Assembly (NCBI RefSeq): GCF_001006325.2
Contig: NZ_LBIA02000001.1
Coordinates: forward strand, 434,001-498,000
Length of the DNA stretch: 64,000 bases
Source: Afipia massiliensis
GTDB lineage: Bacteria > Pseudomonadota > Alphaproteobacteria > Rhizobiales > Xanthobacteraceae
Direction of reading: 5' to 3'
Below are positions 44,061 to 53,582 of this stretch, one piece after another (within the stretch, counting starts at the first letter, position 1; the number at the start of each line of letters is the position of its first letter). A program made the translations under genes and the position numbers. The notes below the pieces were generated by a model that was not told the DNA's origin, did not search any database, and was given only the letters and a program-made list of their open reading frames with translations.

Positions 44061-44903
44061 TCACCTTCCCCAGCGCTCCTGCCAGATCTTCTCGCCGATC
44101 AGGCATGAGATGCGCGGCTCGCGGGTCGCGGCCGGCACGATGCGCGGCTCGGGCATCCGGTGCGCGACCTCCATCACCAGTTTGGTGCGGATCGCCTCCT
44201 TGAACTTCTCCCTGGTCTTGATCGGCACCACGAACGATCCCGCCCCGCCGATCACGCAATCCTCGTAGTAGATGTCGAGGTTCTCGATATCCATCGTCGC
44301 GTAGTTTGTTTCCTTGGACATGATCGGCAGGCCGTTGATGGTCACGCCCTTGGCCAGCGCAGCATCGCGCGCCACCGTCACCGGCTCGCCGTTGTTGTTC
44401 GGCCCGTCGCCCGAAATGTCGATCACCCGGCGCAGTCCCCGGTAGTCGTTGGTCTCGAACAGCGGCATGGCAAAATTGATCGCGCCCGAGATCGAGGTGC
44501 GCGAGGCGCGGCGCAGTGGCGCTTTCAGGATTTCCTCGGCCAGCGCACCGGCCGATTCCGGGCCGTCGATCACCCGCCACTGCACGACGATCTTCTGGTC
44601 GCTCGCCGCTGCCCACTCGAAATAGGTCACCGCGACCTTGCCGGTCGGCCCGGTCTTCAGCGCCTGCAAAAACTCTTTCGAGGTGACCGCGAGCGCATAG
44701 CCTTCGCGCTGAAGCGCCAGTTCATCCATGTCCATGGAATAGGAGACGTCGACCGCCAGGACCAGTTCGACATCGACCCGCCTGGCTTCGTCGGCAGCCT
44801 GCGTGGACGAAGGCGGCGCAGCCGGTGCAGCAAGGCCAGTAACATCCCCGCCGGCGATAGCTCCCGCAACAAGCACCGCTCCGATCGAGACACACCAGCG
44901 CAT
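44061..44903 (-). CDS. DUF1194 von Willebrand factor A-like exported protein
   Basis: 280 residues with a signal peptide (MRWCVSIGAVLVAGAIAGG). VELVLAVDVSYSMDMDEL is the metal-adhesion (MIDAS) D-x-S-x-S pattern, and INGLPIMSKETNYATMDIENL and VISGDGPNNNG-type segments are typical of DUF1194. It is secreted or periplasmic and may bind a protein partner in a metal-dependent way. Function is unknown. Confidence 0.88.
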   Translation of the reverse strand: MRWCVSIGAVLVAGAIAGGDVTGLAAPAAPPSSTQAADEARRVDVELVLAVDVSYSMDMDELALQREGYALAVTSKEFLQALKTGPTGKVAVTYFEWAAASDQKIVVQWRVIDGPESAGALAEEILKAPLRRASRTSISGAINFAMPLFETNDYRGLRRVIDISGDGPNNNGEPVTVARDAALAKGVTINGLPIMSKETNYATMDIENLDIYYEDCVIGGAGSFVVPIKTREKFKEAIRTKLVMEVAHRMPEPRIVPAATREPRISCLIGEKIWQERWGR

Positions 44904-45040
44904 GGCGGACCTCCCATCGTTCAGATCTGGATGGTGGCACGGTCCGTCCGAACCGGAAAGCTAAAACCCGGGCCGCCCCCTTCCTGTACACAGCAACCCC
45001 CATTCATGCCCTTTTTCGGGCCGGTTGCCCGATCCGGAGG

Positions 45041-45058
45041 CATTTACCAACATTTCAC
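45041..45058 (+). promoter_or_regulatory. Conserved upstream block of chemoreceptor gene 1
   Basis: CATTTACCAACATTTCAC. Same block with two to four changes lies upstream of the other two chemoreceptor genes (consensus C-M-TTTAC-N-AA-S-ATTTCAC). It ends 173 bp before the ATG. It is probably part of a shared promoter or regulator site. Confidence 0.5.
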
Positions 45059-45202
45059 GGAATTTGTTTACGTTTCGGATCGCGGATGCCCTCCTTGAAG
45101 ACGGGCCACCGACTGGAAATTGCCAACACCGCCAAGCCTTCCCAGGCGTCGAACTCGTTTCGACAGCCAAGCGGCAGCGTTTGGATTCGTATTTTCTTGA
45201 AC

Positions 45203-45217
45203 GGGTCAGAAAGACCC
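45203..45217 (+). promoter_or_regulatory. 5' leader hairpin before chemoreceptor gene 1
   Basis: GGGTC, loop AGAAA, GACCC: a five-base-pair stem right before the ribosome site AAGAGG. Equivalent hairpins lie before the other two chemoreceptors, with C-G replaced by T-A in the third copy. Confidence 0.5.
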
Positions 45218-45231
45218 TAAGAGGACCATTC

Positions 45232-46914
45232 ATGCTTTCCCGGCTCTCCATTCGAACCAAGCTTATCGCCCTCGTTTCCATCCTGCTCGTTGCCCTCACC
45301 GCCATGGGTGTCTTCGCCATCGTGGAAATGCGGGCCATCAACGCCTCCGCGCAGGTCATCAAAAATAGCTGGCTGCCGAGCGTTCGCCTGGTCGGCGAAT
45401 TGCGCACCCAGTCGGCGCGCTACCGGGCGGTGCTGCGCGACTACCTGACCGAGCCGGACGAGAAGTTCATGGCGGATATCCAGCGCAATCTCGATGCCCG
45501 CGCCAGGGATTACGACACCGCGAACAAGGCCTATGAGCCGATGATTTCCTCGCCGCAGGAAGCCGCCCTGTACAAGGAACTGTCGGCGACCTGGAAGACC
45601 TTCCGCGAAGCCGCCGACGAAGTCATCGCCCATGCCCGCAAGCGCGAGACCGCGCAGGCACGGGCCGTCAACGCCCAGCGCGCGACCGTCGCGGGCCGCA
45701 GCATGGACGCGGTGCTGACAAAACTTGTCGAGTTGAACGACAATGGTGCTGCGGCGTCCGGCCTTAAAGCTGAAAACGATTACGAGATGGCGTTCCGCAT
45801 CGTGCTGGCGGCCCTGATCGCCATGGTGCTGGCGGGGCTTTGCGCCGCGATCCTGATCGTGCGCGACGTCGCTCGCGGGATCGGCTCGGTCCTGACCCCG
45901 ATGCGCGCACTGGCCACCGGCGATCTCACCACGCAGGTTCCCCATCAGGGCGAGAGCACCGAGATCGGCCAGATCGCCGACACTGTCCAGGTGTTCAAGG
46001 ACGCCATGATCGCCAAGAAGGCTGCCGACGAGGCCGCCGCGGCCGAGGCCGCCGTCAAGATGCGCCGCGCCGAAATGCTGGATAAAGCCACCGGCAGCTT
46101 CGAGGGCATGATCGGCGAACTGATCAGCTCGCTCTCCTCGGCTTCCACTGAAATGGAAGCCACTGCCAGCACGCTGACCAACGCCGCCGACAACACCCGG
46201 CAGCTCTCCAGCGCGGCTGCGAACGCGTCGCATGACGTCTCGGAAAGCATCCAGTCCACCGCCACCGCCACCGAAGAGATCACCTCCTCGGTCAAGGAAA
46301 TCGGCCGTCAGGTGCTCGAATCCAGCCGCGTTGCCCAGGTCGCCGTCCAGCAGGCCGAAAAGACCGACACCAGCATCGCGGTGCTGTCGCAGGCCGCGAA
46401 CAGGATCGGCGACGTGGTGAAGCTCATCACCGCCATCGCCGACCAGACCAACCTGCTCGCGCTCAATGCCACCATCGAGGCCGCCCGCGCCGGCGAAGCC
46501 GGCCGTGGCTTCGCCGTGGTCGCCTCCGAAGTGAAGGCGCTCGCCGCGCAGACCGCGAAGGCGACCGACGAGATCACCGCGCAGATCTCGGACATGCAGA
46601 TCGCCACCGGCGATTCCGTGGTCACGATCAAGGAAATCAGCAGCACCATCAACCTGATGTCGGAAATCTCCTCGACCATCGCGGCTGCGGTGGAAGAACA
46701 GGGCGCCGCGACGCAGGAAATCGCGCGCAATGTGCAGCAGGCCGCCGAACTCAGCATGCGCGTCGCGACCAACATCACCGACGTGGACCGCAGCAACGGC
46801 GAGACCGGTGCGGCTTCGGCGCAGGTGCTCTCCGCCGCACAGTCGCTGTCGAAGGAAAGCAATCACCTGCAGATGGAAGTGCGCAACTTCCTCTCGACGA
46901 TCCGCGCCGCCTGA
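45232..46914 (+). CDS. Methyl-accepting chemotaxis protein 1
   Basis: 560 residues from [16 protein letters not shown]. First membrane helix at about 10-32, a periplasmic four-helix-bundle sensor domain (about 33-185) with [20 protein letters not shown], second helix at about 188-210, then HAMP and the signalling hairpin. [45 protein letters not shown] is the conserved tip region. It senses a periplasmic ligand and controls CheA. It is the first of three tandem receptors, each with its own leader and terminator. Confidence 0.95.
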   Translation: MLSRLSIRTKLIALVSILLVALTAMGVFAIVEMRAINASAQVIKNSWLPSVRLVGELRTQSARYRAVLRDYLTEPDEKFMADIQRNLDARARDYDTANKAYEPMISSPQEAALYKELSATWKTFREAADEVIAHARKRETAQARAVNAQRATVAGRSMDAVLTKLVELNDNGAAASGLKAENDYEMAFRIVLAALIAMVLAGLCAAILIVRDVARGIGSVLTPMRALATGDLTTQVPHQGESTEIGQIADTVQVFKDAMIAKKAADEAAAAEAAVKMRRAEMLDKATGSFEGMIGELISSLSSASTEMEATASTLTNAADNTRQLSSAAANASHDVSESIQSTATATEEITSSVKEIGRQVLESSRVAQVAVQQAEKTDTSIAVLSQAANRIGDVVKLITAIADQTNLLALNATIEAARAGEAGRGFAVVASEVKALAAQTAKATDEITAQISDMQIATGDSVVTIKEISSTINLMSEISSTIAAAVEEQGAATQEIARNVQQAAELSMRVATNITDVDRSNGETGAASAQVLSAAQSLSKESNHLQMEVRNFLSTIRAA

Positions 46915-46940
46915 CTCGATTCGCCTGGCGAACATTTTGA

Positions 46941-46972
46941 AGCCGGCGGCGCGAAAGCACCGCCGGCTTTTT
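46941..46972 (+). terminator. Intrinsic terminator of chemoreceptor gene 1
   Basis: AGCCGGCGG, ten-base loop, CCGCCGGCT followed by TTTT. It ends the first receptor transcript, so the second has its own promoter. Confidence 0.85.
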
Positions 46973-47070
46973 GCATGGGAGCACGCGAACGAGGCGCATG
47001 CATTCCGCGCAGCCGGCATCGGCGCAAACGCCGCAAGCGAAACGCGTTTTTCGCCACCGGATGCGGACAA

Positions 47071-47088
47071 CCTTTACGAACATTTCAC
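47071..47088 (+). promoter_or_regulatory. Conserved upstream block of chemoreceptor gene 2
   Basis: CCTTTACGAACATTTCAC, 144 bp before the ATG. Sixteen of eighteen positions match the block upstream of receptor 1. Confidence 0.5.
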
Positions 47089-47206
47089 TTCACGCAACGA
47101 AATTGAGAATGAGCGAATCCGAGCCGCTGAAAGCGGGCCGGTGTTCGATCAGCCATCGCCGTTCCGGCACATTCGCCCACTCTGCCGATCCATCCATCGA
47201 TCAAAC

Positions 47207-47221
47207 TGGTCAGAAAGACTC
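47207..47221 (+). promoter_or_regulatory. 5' leader hairpin before chemoreceptor gene 2
   Basis: TGGTC, loop AGAAA, GACTC. The stem is shorter here (three Watson-Crick pairs plus one G-U), but the loop and place before the AGGA ribosome site are kept. Confidence 0.4.
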
Positions 47222-47232
47222 AGGATCCCACC

Positions 47233-48924
47233 ATGCTTTCCAGGATGTCCATTCGCGCCAAGCTCACTGTCGTTATCGCATTCCTGCTCGTCGCCATGTC
47301 GGTCATGGGCCTGCTCGCCGTCCGGCAGATGCAGGGAATCTACGCCAGCGCCTCCGAGATTCAGAACAGCTGGCTGCCCAGCGTGCGCGTGCTCGGTGAA
47401 TTGCGCGCCGGCGTCATCACCTATCGCAACGTGATCCGCGAACACATGCTGTCGGAGCTGATCGAAGAAAAGCAGGCGCAGGAAAAGACGCTGGAATTGG
47501 TGGTCGAAAACAACCAGAAGCTCCGGCAGGCCTACGAGAAGATGATCACATCGCCGGAGGAACGCGCGCTGTACAACGAGTGGGTTCAGGTGTGGGACAG
47601 CTACCGGAAGGGCTCGCAGGAAGTGATGGCCCTGTCGCGCAAGGCCGCTGGCTCATACCCCCGCGAAGCGCATGACCTGAATACGATGACCGTCAACCTG
47701 CTCGGAATTAAGGCCGACGGTATCCTGAAGAAGGACGTCGATCTGAACAACAAGGGCGCCGACGACGCTGGCCAGGCCGCCAGCGACGGCTACAACGCCG
47801 CCTTCAAGATGGTTGTGATTGCGCTGGGTCTTGCCATCGTCCTGGGTCTTGCCGCCGGCTTCTATCTGATCCGCGACGTGACAAAAGGCATCGCCTCGAT
47901 CGTCACGCCGATGAAGGCGCTCGGCGAAGGTGATCTCACCGCCGACGTGCCGCATCAGGGCGAGAAAACCGAAATCGGGACCATGGCCGACACCCTTCAG
48001 GTCTTCAAGGAAGCCCTGATCGCCAAGAAGGCCGCCGACGAGGCCGCCGCAGCCGACGCCGATGCCAAGATCGCACGCGGCCAGCGCGTCGACAGCATCA
48101 CCCGCGACTTCGAAAAGCTGATCGGCGAGCTGGTCGGTTCACTGTCATCGTCCTCCACCGAACTCGAGGCCGCCGCGAACACCCTGACCTCCACCGCCGA
48201 AATCACCGGCAAGACCTCGGGCGAAGCCGCTGCCGCCTCGCAGGAAGTCTCCAGCAACGTCCAGTCGGTCGCGGTCGCCACCGAGGAGATCACCTCCTCC
48301 GTCGGGGAGATCGGCCGTCAGGTGCAGGAATCCAGCCGCATCGCCTCCGAGGCCGTGCGTCAGGCCCAGAAGACCGACACCAGCATCACCGAACTGTCGC
48401 AGGCCGCAAGCCGCATCGGCGACGTGGTCAAGCTGATCACCGCGGTGGCCGAGCAGACCAACCTGCTGGCGCTCAATGCCACCATTGAAGCAGCCCGCGC
48501 CGGCGACGCCGGCCGCGGCTTCGCCGTGGTCGCGTCGGAGGTGAAGGCACTGGCAGCGCAAACCGCCAAGGCCACCGACGAGATCAGCGCTCAGGTCGCC
48601 GGCATGCAGACCGCGACGCAGGAATCGGTTTCGACCATCAAGGAAATCGGCAAGACCATTACCCTGATTTCGGAAATCTCCTCGACCATCGCAGCGGCGG
48701 TGGAAGAACAGGGCGCGGCGACCCAGGAAATCTCGCGCAACGTCCAGCAGGCCGCGTCGCTGAGCGGCGAGGTCGCCACCAGCATCACCGACGTCAGCCG
48801 CGGCGCCGGCGAAACCGGGGCTGCCTCCGGCCAAGTCCTCTCCGCAGCGCAAATGCTGTCCACCGACAGCAACCGCCTCAAGATCGAAGTCGAAAAATTC
48901 CTCACCAACGTGCGCGCTGCTTAA
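47233..48924 (+). CDS. Methyl-accepting chemotaxis protein 2
   Basis: 563 residues. The N-terminal helix ([22 protein letters not shown]), a four-helix-bundle sensor with [19 protein letters not shown], a second membrane helix near 195-215 and a HAMP domain lead into the signalling domain. From the HAMP region on it is nearly identical to receptor 3 (about seven residue changes), while the sensor domain differs strongly. It shares the tip [18 protein letters not shown] with all three. It probably reads a different ligand than its neighbours. Confidence 0.95.
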   Translation: MLSRMSIRAKLTVVIAFLLVAMSVMGLLAVRQMQGIYASASEIQNSWLPSVRVLGELRAGVITYRNVIREHMLSELIEEKQAQEKTLELVVENNQKLRQAYEKMITSPEERALYNEWVQVWDSYRKGSQEVMALSRKAAGSYPREAHDLNTMTVNLLGIKADGILKKDVDLNNKGADDAGQAASDGYNAAFKMVVIALGLAIVLGLAAGFYLIRDVTKGIASIVTPMKALGEGDLTADVPHQGEKTEIGTMADTLQVFKEALIAKKAADEAAAADADAKIARGQRVDSITRDFEKLIGELVGSLSSSSTELEAAANTLTSTAEITGKTSGEAAAASQEVSSNVQSVAVATEEITSSVGEIGRQVQESSRIASEAVRQAQKTDTSITELSQAASRIGDVVKLITAVAEQTNLLALNATIEAARAGDAGRGFAVVASEVKALAAQTAKATDEISAQVAGMQTATQESVSTIKEIGKTITLISEISSTIAAAVEEQGAATQEISRNVQQAASLSGEVATSITDVSRGAGETGAASGQVLSAAQMLSTDSNRLKIEVEKFLTNVRAA

Positions 48925-48950
48925 AGCGCTCACAAAACAGACACTCCGAC

Positions 48951-48981
48951 ATCGGCGGCCATCACGGCCGCCGATTTTTTT
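48951..48981 (+). terminator. Intrinsic terminator of chemoreceptor gene 2
   Basis: ATCGGCGGCC, loop ATCAC, GGCCGCCGAT then seven T. A strong rho-independent stop. Confidence 0.9.
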
Positions 48982-49048
48982 ATGCCGCGAAAACAGCCGT
49001 CCTTACACCCAACGTGTGCAACACAGATACGCGCCTGGTGAAGAGATG

Positions 49049-49066
49049 CCTTTACTAAGATTTCAC
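49049..49066 (+). promoter_or_regulatory. Conserved upstream block of chemoreceptor gene 3
   Basis: CCTTTACTAAGATTTCAC, 164 bp before the ATG; matches the other two blocks at all but the variable positions. Confidence 0.5.
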
Positions 49067-49200
49067 CTGATCTGTTCATGATTCAATTGCGAATCCAGGC
49101 CTGAAGGCCGCGGCGTTCGACTGGTACTGCCCCTCCGCACTTCGTTGCGCCGATCGCGCTGCATCCGGATACGGCCGTCATCAGCGTCCTGTCCGCCAAA

Positions 49201-49215
49201 GGGTTAGAAAAACCC
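49201..49215 (+). promoter_or_regulatory. 5' leader hairpin before chemoreceptor gene 3
   Basis: GGGTT, loop AGAAA, AACCC. Relative to copy 1 the inner pair C-G has become T-A on both sides, so pairing is kept. It precedes the ribosome site AAGGA. Confidence 0.5.
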
Positions 49216-49230
49216 AAGGATTCGTTCAAA

Positions 49231-50913
49231 ATGCTCTCCAGGCTTTCGATACGCGCCAAGATCACCGCTGTTATTTCCTTCCTGCTCCTCGTCCTGCTCA
49301 TCACCGGCGGTTTCGCCGTGTACCAGATGCGCACGATCAACAACTCCGCACAGGATATCCAGACCAACTGGCTGCCAAGCATCCGCTGGCTCGGCGAGCT
49401 TCGTACTCAGGCCGCGCGGCACCGCGCCAACCTGCGCGATCACCTTCTCGCCACCAATGACAAGGGTCGCACCGAGGCGGAAGCCGCGATGGACGCGCGG
49501 ATCAAGAACTATGACAACGCTACCAAGCGCTACGAGACCATGATTTCCTCGCCTCAAGAGCAGGCGCTCTACGACACGGTGAGATCGCAATGGCAGAGCT
49601 ATCGCAAGGCCGTCGATGACGTTGTCGCCATGTCGCGCAAGGGTGAATTCGAGAAAGCGCGCGAGCTGAACGAGCGTACAACTGTGCCGATTGGCCGGGA
49701 CATGGAAGTCTCCCTGACCAAGCTTGTCGAGTACAACACCACGGGATCGGACAACGCCGGGCAGAAAGCCAATGACGACTACTCGTTCTCCTTCCGCGCC
49801 GTCCTAGTGCTGCTGGTGTTGGCCGCGACCGGCGGCATTATCGCCGGGTTCTATCTGGTGCGGGACGTGACAAAGGGCATTGCCTCGATCGTGAACCCGA
49901 TGAAGGCGCTGGGCGAAGGCGATCTCTCAGCCAACGTGCCGCATCAGGGCGAGAAGACCGAAATCGGGACCATGGCCGACACGCTGCAGGTCTTCAAGGA
50001 AGCCCTGATCGCCAAGAAGGCCGCGGATGAGGCCGCCGCTGCCGACGCCGACGCCAAGATCGCACGCGGCCAGCGCGTCGACAGCATCACCCGCGACTTC
50101 GAAAAGCTGATCGGCGAACTGGTCGGCTCGCTGTCGTCGTCCTCGACCGAACTGGAAGCCGCCGCCAACACCCTGACCACAACGGCGGAATCCACCGGCA
50201 AGACCTCGGGCGAGGCCGCCGCCGCCTCGCAGGAAGTCTCCAGCAACGTCCAGTCGGTCGCGGTCGCCACCGAGGAAATCACCTCGTCGGTCGGCGAGAT
50301 CGGCCGTCAGGTGCAGGAGTCCAGCCGCATCGCCTCCGAGGCCGTGCGTCAGGCCCAGAAGACCGACACCAGCATCACCGAACTGTCGCAGGCCGCCGCC
50401 CGGATCGGCGACGTGGTCAAGCTGATCACCGCGGTGGCCGAGCAGACCAACCTGCTCGCGCTCAACGCCACCATTGAAGCAGCCCGCGCCGGCGACGCCG
50501 GACGTGGCTTCGCAGTCGTCGCTTCCGAAGTGAAGGCCCTCGCCGCTCAGACCGCCAAGGCCACCGACGAAATCAGTGCTCAGGTCGCGGGCATGCAGAC
50601 CGCGACGCAGGAATCGGTCTCGACCATCAAGGAGATCGGCAAGACCATCACGCTGATCTCGGAAATCTCCTCCACCATCGCGGCGGCGGTGGAAGAACAG
50701 GGCGCGGCGACGCAGGAAATCTCGCGCAACGTCCAGCAGGCAGCGTCCCTGAGCGGCGAGGTCGCCACCAGCATCACCGACGTCAGCCGCGGCGCCGGCG
50801 AAACCGGAGCCGCCTCAGGCCAGGTTCTCTCTGCAGCGCAAATGCTGTCCACCGACAGCAACCGCCTCAAGATCGAAGTCGAGAAATTCCTCACCAACGT
50901 GCGCGCCGCGTAA
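49231..50913 (+). CDS. Methyl-accepting chemotaxis protein 3
   Basis: 560 residues from [19 protein letters not shown]. The sensor domain (NWLPSIRWLGELRTQAARHRANL) is closer to receptor 1, while the output half matches receptor 2. The membrane helices, HAMP ([21 protein letters not shown]) and signalling domain are all intact. Many silent base changes separate its output region from that of receptor 2, so strong protein-level selection rather than a very recent copy explains the likeness. Confidence 0.95.
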   Translation: MLSRLSIRAKITAVISFLLLVLLITGGFAVYQMRTINNSAQDIQTNWLPSIRWLGELRTQAARHRANLRDHLLATNDKGRTEAEAAMDARIKNYDNATKRYETMISSPQEQALYDTVRSQWQSYRKAVDDVVAMSRKGEFEKARELNERTTVPIGRDMEVSLTKLVEYNTTGSDNAGQKANDDYSFSFRAVLVLLVLAATGGIIAGFYLVRDVTKGIASIVNPMKALGEGDLSANVPHQGEKTEIGTMADTLQVFKEALIAKKAADEAAAADADAKIARGQRVDSITRDFEKLIGELVGSLSSSSTELEAAANTLTTTAESTGKTSGEAAAASQEVSSNVQSVAVATEEITSSVGEIGRQVQESSRIASEAVRQAQKTDTSITELSQAAARIGDVVKLITAVAEQTNLLALNATIEAARAGDAGRGFAVVASEVKALAAQTAKATDEISAQVAGMQTATQESVSTIKEIGKTITLISEISSTIAAAVEEQGAATQEISRNVQQAASLSGEVATSITDVSRGAGETGAASGQVLSAAQMLSTDSNRLKIEVEKFLTNVRAA

Positions 50914-50935
50914 GGCGTCGTCTTCATCACATAAC

Positions 50936-50970
50936 AAAAACGGCGGCTTCACAGCCGCCGTTTTCTTTTG
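50936..50970 (+). terminator. Intrinsic terminator of chemoreceptor gene 3
   Basis: AAAAACGGCGGCT, loop TCAC, AGCCGCCGTTTT with a T-rich tail. It may serve the converging cyclase gene too. Confidence 0.88.
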
Positions 50971-51002
50971 CGACAATGGCAACGGCTTGCGAACGGTCGG
51001 CG

Positions 51003-52229
51003 CTAGCTGGCGCTGGCGGATGACTGCGGCTGCCGAGCGCCGTTCGTGGCAGGCGTCTCGTCCGCTAGGCCATAGACGCGCTCGGCGGCGGAAAATCCCG
51101 CAACCGAGAACAGGCCGAGGTCGGTCCAGCCGGCATCGACATGGCTGGCGAATTCGGTGGACGCCAGCACCGTGCGGTTAAGACGTCCGGTGATCTTCTC
51201 GATGCGGGCGGCCAGATTCACCGCCGGACCGATGCAGGTGAAGTCGAGCCGGTCGCCGCCGCCGATATTGCCGTACAGCACCTTGCCGACATGCAACGCC
51301 AGCCCGAAACGGAAGTTGTCGAGCGTTTCGCGCTCATAGGCGTAACTCATCGCCGCCACACTGGCGCGGCACGCGCGCGCGGCCTCCAGCACGCGCCGGC
51401 AGACGGTTGCGGTATCGCCTTCCTTGTCGGTGATCGGAAACACCGCGAGCAGGCCGTCGCCCATGAACTTCAGGACTTCCCCGCCATTATCCAGGATCGC
51501 CGGCACCTGACAATCGAAATAGGTATTGAGCACATCGACCACGGCTTCGGACGACAGCCGGTCCGACAGCGGCGTGAAACCGCGCAGGTCCGACAGCCAG
51601 ATCGCAGCATGCATGGATTCGGTATGGCCGCGGCGGATTTGCCCGGCGAGAATGCGCGCGCCGGCGCGCGCTCCGACGTAGTTGTCGAGCAGGCCCGCCG
51701 CCGTTCGCCGCAGCAGCCAGATCTCGATCATGCGTGTCAGCGACGGCATCAGCGACCGCAGGCCGTCGATCTGGGCATCGCTGAAGCCCTCGGCGTGTTG
51801 CGTCATCCAGCTCGACGCATGAATTTCGCCGTCCGACATGTGAAGCGGGAGCGCAATGTAATCGGTCGCCCCGCTGGCACGCATCTCCGCCAGAAACGGC
51901 GAATTTCCCACCTTCTCGTCGAGCAACCGGCGCCGCACTTCCAGCCCCTGCTCGAACACGGTGGCAAGCGGGCTCGAGAGATAATCGTCGGACTCCTCGG
52001 ACCCATAGGCCATGCTGCCCATGGTCACGCCGGAGCCGCGCCGCCAGATGAAATTGCGGCCGACCATGTTGGGATGAAGCGTGGTGACGAACACGCCGAC
52101 GCGTGACAACGGCAGTCCGCCATCGATCATGCGTTGGCACGTCTCGATCACGAACTCATCGACGCGCCTTGCCGACTGTGCTCCGCTGATGAGCCAGTCC
52201 GTGACGCCCTGAAGGTTTACAGCCTGCAT
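51003..52229 (-). CDS. Class III adenylate/guanylate cyclase-domain protein
   Basis: 408 residues. The N-terminal 200 residues are a GAF-like sensor region. The cyclase homology domain follows: AIWLSDLRGFTPLSDRL (metal-binding Asp), LDNGGEVLKFMGDGLLAVF (second Asp) and LDFTCIGPAVNLAARIEKI. It should make cAMP (or cGMP) in response to an unknown signal. The family is common in Bradyrhizobium-like bacteria. It converges on the chemoreceptors. Confidence 0.9.
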   Translation of the reverse strand: MQAVNLQGVTDWLISGAQSARRVDEFVIETCQRMIDGGLPLSRVGVFVTTLHPNMVGRNFIWRRGSGVTMGSMAYGSEESDDYLSSPLATVFEQGLEVRRRLLDEKVGNSPFLAEMRASGATDYIALPLHMSDGEIHASSWMTQHAEGFSDAQIDGLRSLMPSLTRMIEIWLLRRTAAGLLDNYVGARAGARILAGQIRRGHTESMHAAIWLSDLRGFTPLSDRLSSEAVVDVLNTYFDCQVPAILDNGGEVLKFMGDGLLAVFPITDKEGDTATVCRRVLEAARACRASVAAMSYAYERETLDNFRFGLALHVGKVLYGNIGGGDRLDFTCIGPAVNLAARIEKITGRLNRTVLASTEFASHVDAGWTDLGLFSVAGFSAAERVYGLADETPATNGARQPQSSASAS

Positions 52230-52285
52230 ACGGTCCGTTTTGCGACGGCAGACCGGGCCTGGTCAAGATCGATGACGCCCCGCGC

Positions 52286-53452
52286 TCACCACAAATCACC
52301 ATAGTTCGGGAACTTCTTCAGCGTGGCGTCATAACGCACCGGCTGCAGCCACGGCAGGGCCAGTTTCATGACAGGGTTCAACAGCGGCGAGACGTGACGC
52401 ACATAAAGGTCGATCGGGTCGAGCCGGTGTCCGTAACGCAGCTTCGGATCGTAGTTGAGGCCGCTGCTGCGGACCCCTTTGAATCCGCACTCGATCGCCC
52501 AGGTCGTCATGTCCCTGACCACGTAGTGATAGAGGTGCAGATCGAGCGCGACGGCATAGTCGAAGCCGAGATACTCGGAGAACAACTGGTCCTCCTGAAT
52601 CATGAACATGCCGAAGGCAGCCAGCCTGTTGCCGCGGTGCCAGAGCAGGAAACGGACCTTGTCCTTCATTCGTACGCTTAGCTGGCGGAAGTAATCCCTG
52701 GTCAGTTTTTCGAAGCGAAGTTTTGAGCGTTCGTACACCTGCAGATAGAGCGGATAGATCTCGTCGAGCTGGGCCGAGACGTCATCGGTGACGCTCATGC
52801 GAATGCATTCCCCCTCCGCCGCCTTGAGATTCTTGCGGAAGTGCCGGCGCGAGTTGCCGCTGATGGCCTTGGAGGCGTAAGCGTCGAAGCTCTCATAGTC
52901 GACATTGAGCATGGTCATCGGCATGCTCGGAGCACGGGTAAATCCGGCTTTCACAAAGCACGCCAGAGCTTCACGGTACCGCGCCGGAAATTCCTTCAAA
53001 ACGATAAGATCCGCGCCCAGCGCCCGAGCATGTTTGACGATCTCGCGTGACAGCGATTCCGCTGCAACAGCGGCCGGCAGATCGTGCGCGCAGGCAAGAT
53101 GCCCCTCGCCGGCGGAGCAACCGACCATCAGGGTTCGCAACTTGAGAAAGCGCGGATTGATCCGGCGGACGAACGACACCCAACGCACGTATTCAGGCCT
53201 GACGCCTTCCACGATGTCCTGATCGATCAGGAAGAACGGCTGGATGGCCCGTGTTTTTCCGCTGTCATCGACAATGGCGAAATACCGGTATTCGAACCTG
53301 TCGGTGAGCGCGTCCTCGACAATCTCGTAATAGCGATGATCCTTCCGCTCGGGGGCGAACATCGACGGCCAGACGGCGCACGATTTCAGATCGTCGCGAG
53401 AGACGACCTCCACCGAAAATGGCGTCTTGCCCGAGCCGGCACGCGTATCCAT
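52286..53452 (-). CDS. GNAT/FemAB-like acyltransferase family protein
   Basis: 388 residues from MDTRAGSGKTPF; a further start at 53491 is possible. The C-terminal half, YASKAISGNSRRHFRKNLKA, YPLYLQVYERSKLRFEKLTRDYF and RLAAFGMFMIQEDQLFSEYLGFD, looks like the BioF2/FemAB type of GNAT acyltransferase that attaches groups to peptidoglycan or small molecules. The substrate is unknown. Confidence 0.75.
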   Translation of the reverse strand: MDTRAGSGKTPFSVEVVSRDDLKSCAVWPSMFAPERKDHRYYEIVEDALTDRFEYRYFAIVDDSGKTRAIQPFFLIDQDIVEGVRPEYVRWVSFVRRINPRFLKLRTLMVGCSAGEGHLACAHDLPAAVAAESLSREIVKHARALGADLIVLKEFPARYREALACFVKAGFTRAPSMPMTMLNVDYESFDAYASKAISGNSRRHFRKNLKAAEGECIRMSVTDDVSAQLDEIYPLYLQVYERSKLRFEKLTRDYFRQLSVRMKDKVRFLLWHRGNRLAAFGMFMIQEDQLFSEYLGFDYAVALDLHLYHYVVRDMTTWAIECGFKGVRSSGLNYDPKLRYGHRLDPIDLYVRHVSPLLNPVMKLALPWLQPVRYDATLKKFPNYGDLW

Positions 53453-53582
53453 GACCCGTGTCCATCGGCAGCGACAATAATGGCCGAACAATCAACGCTG
53501 CAGATCGGGCTTGTTTCCGCGTCCAGCCGAATTAGTTCGCGGCCACAGGCCACAACAGCCGGAATACTTTCCGTGGAAGGTG

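Noticed and set aside
45217-47070. 617-codon minus-strand open frame across the first chemoreceptor
   Set aside because: It is a shadow of the GC-rich receptor gene on the other strand; composition is His/Gly/Arg-rich and matches no family. Similar long antisense frames at 32132-33625 and 40592-41869 were rejected for the same reason.
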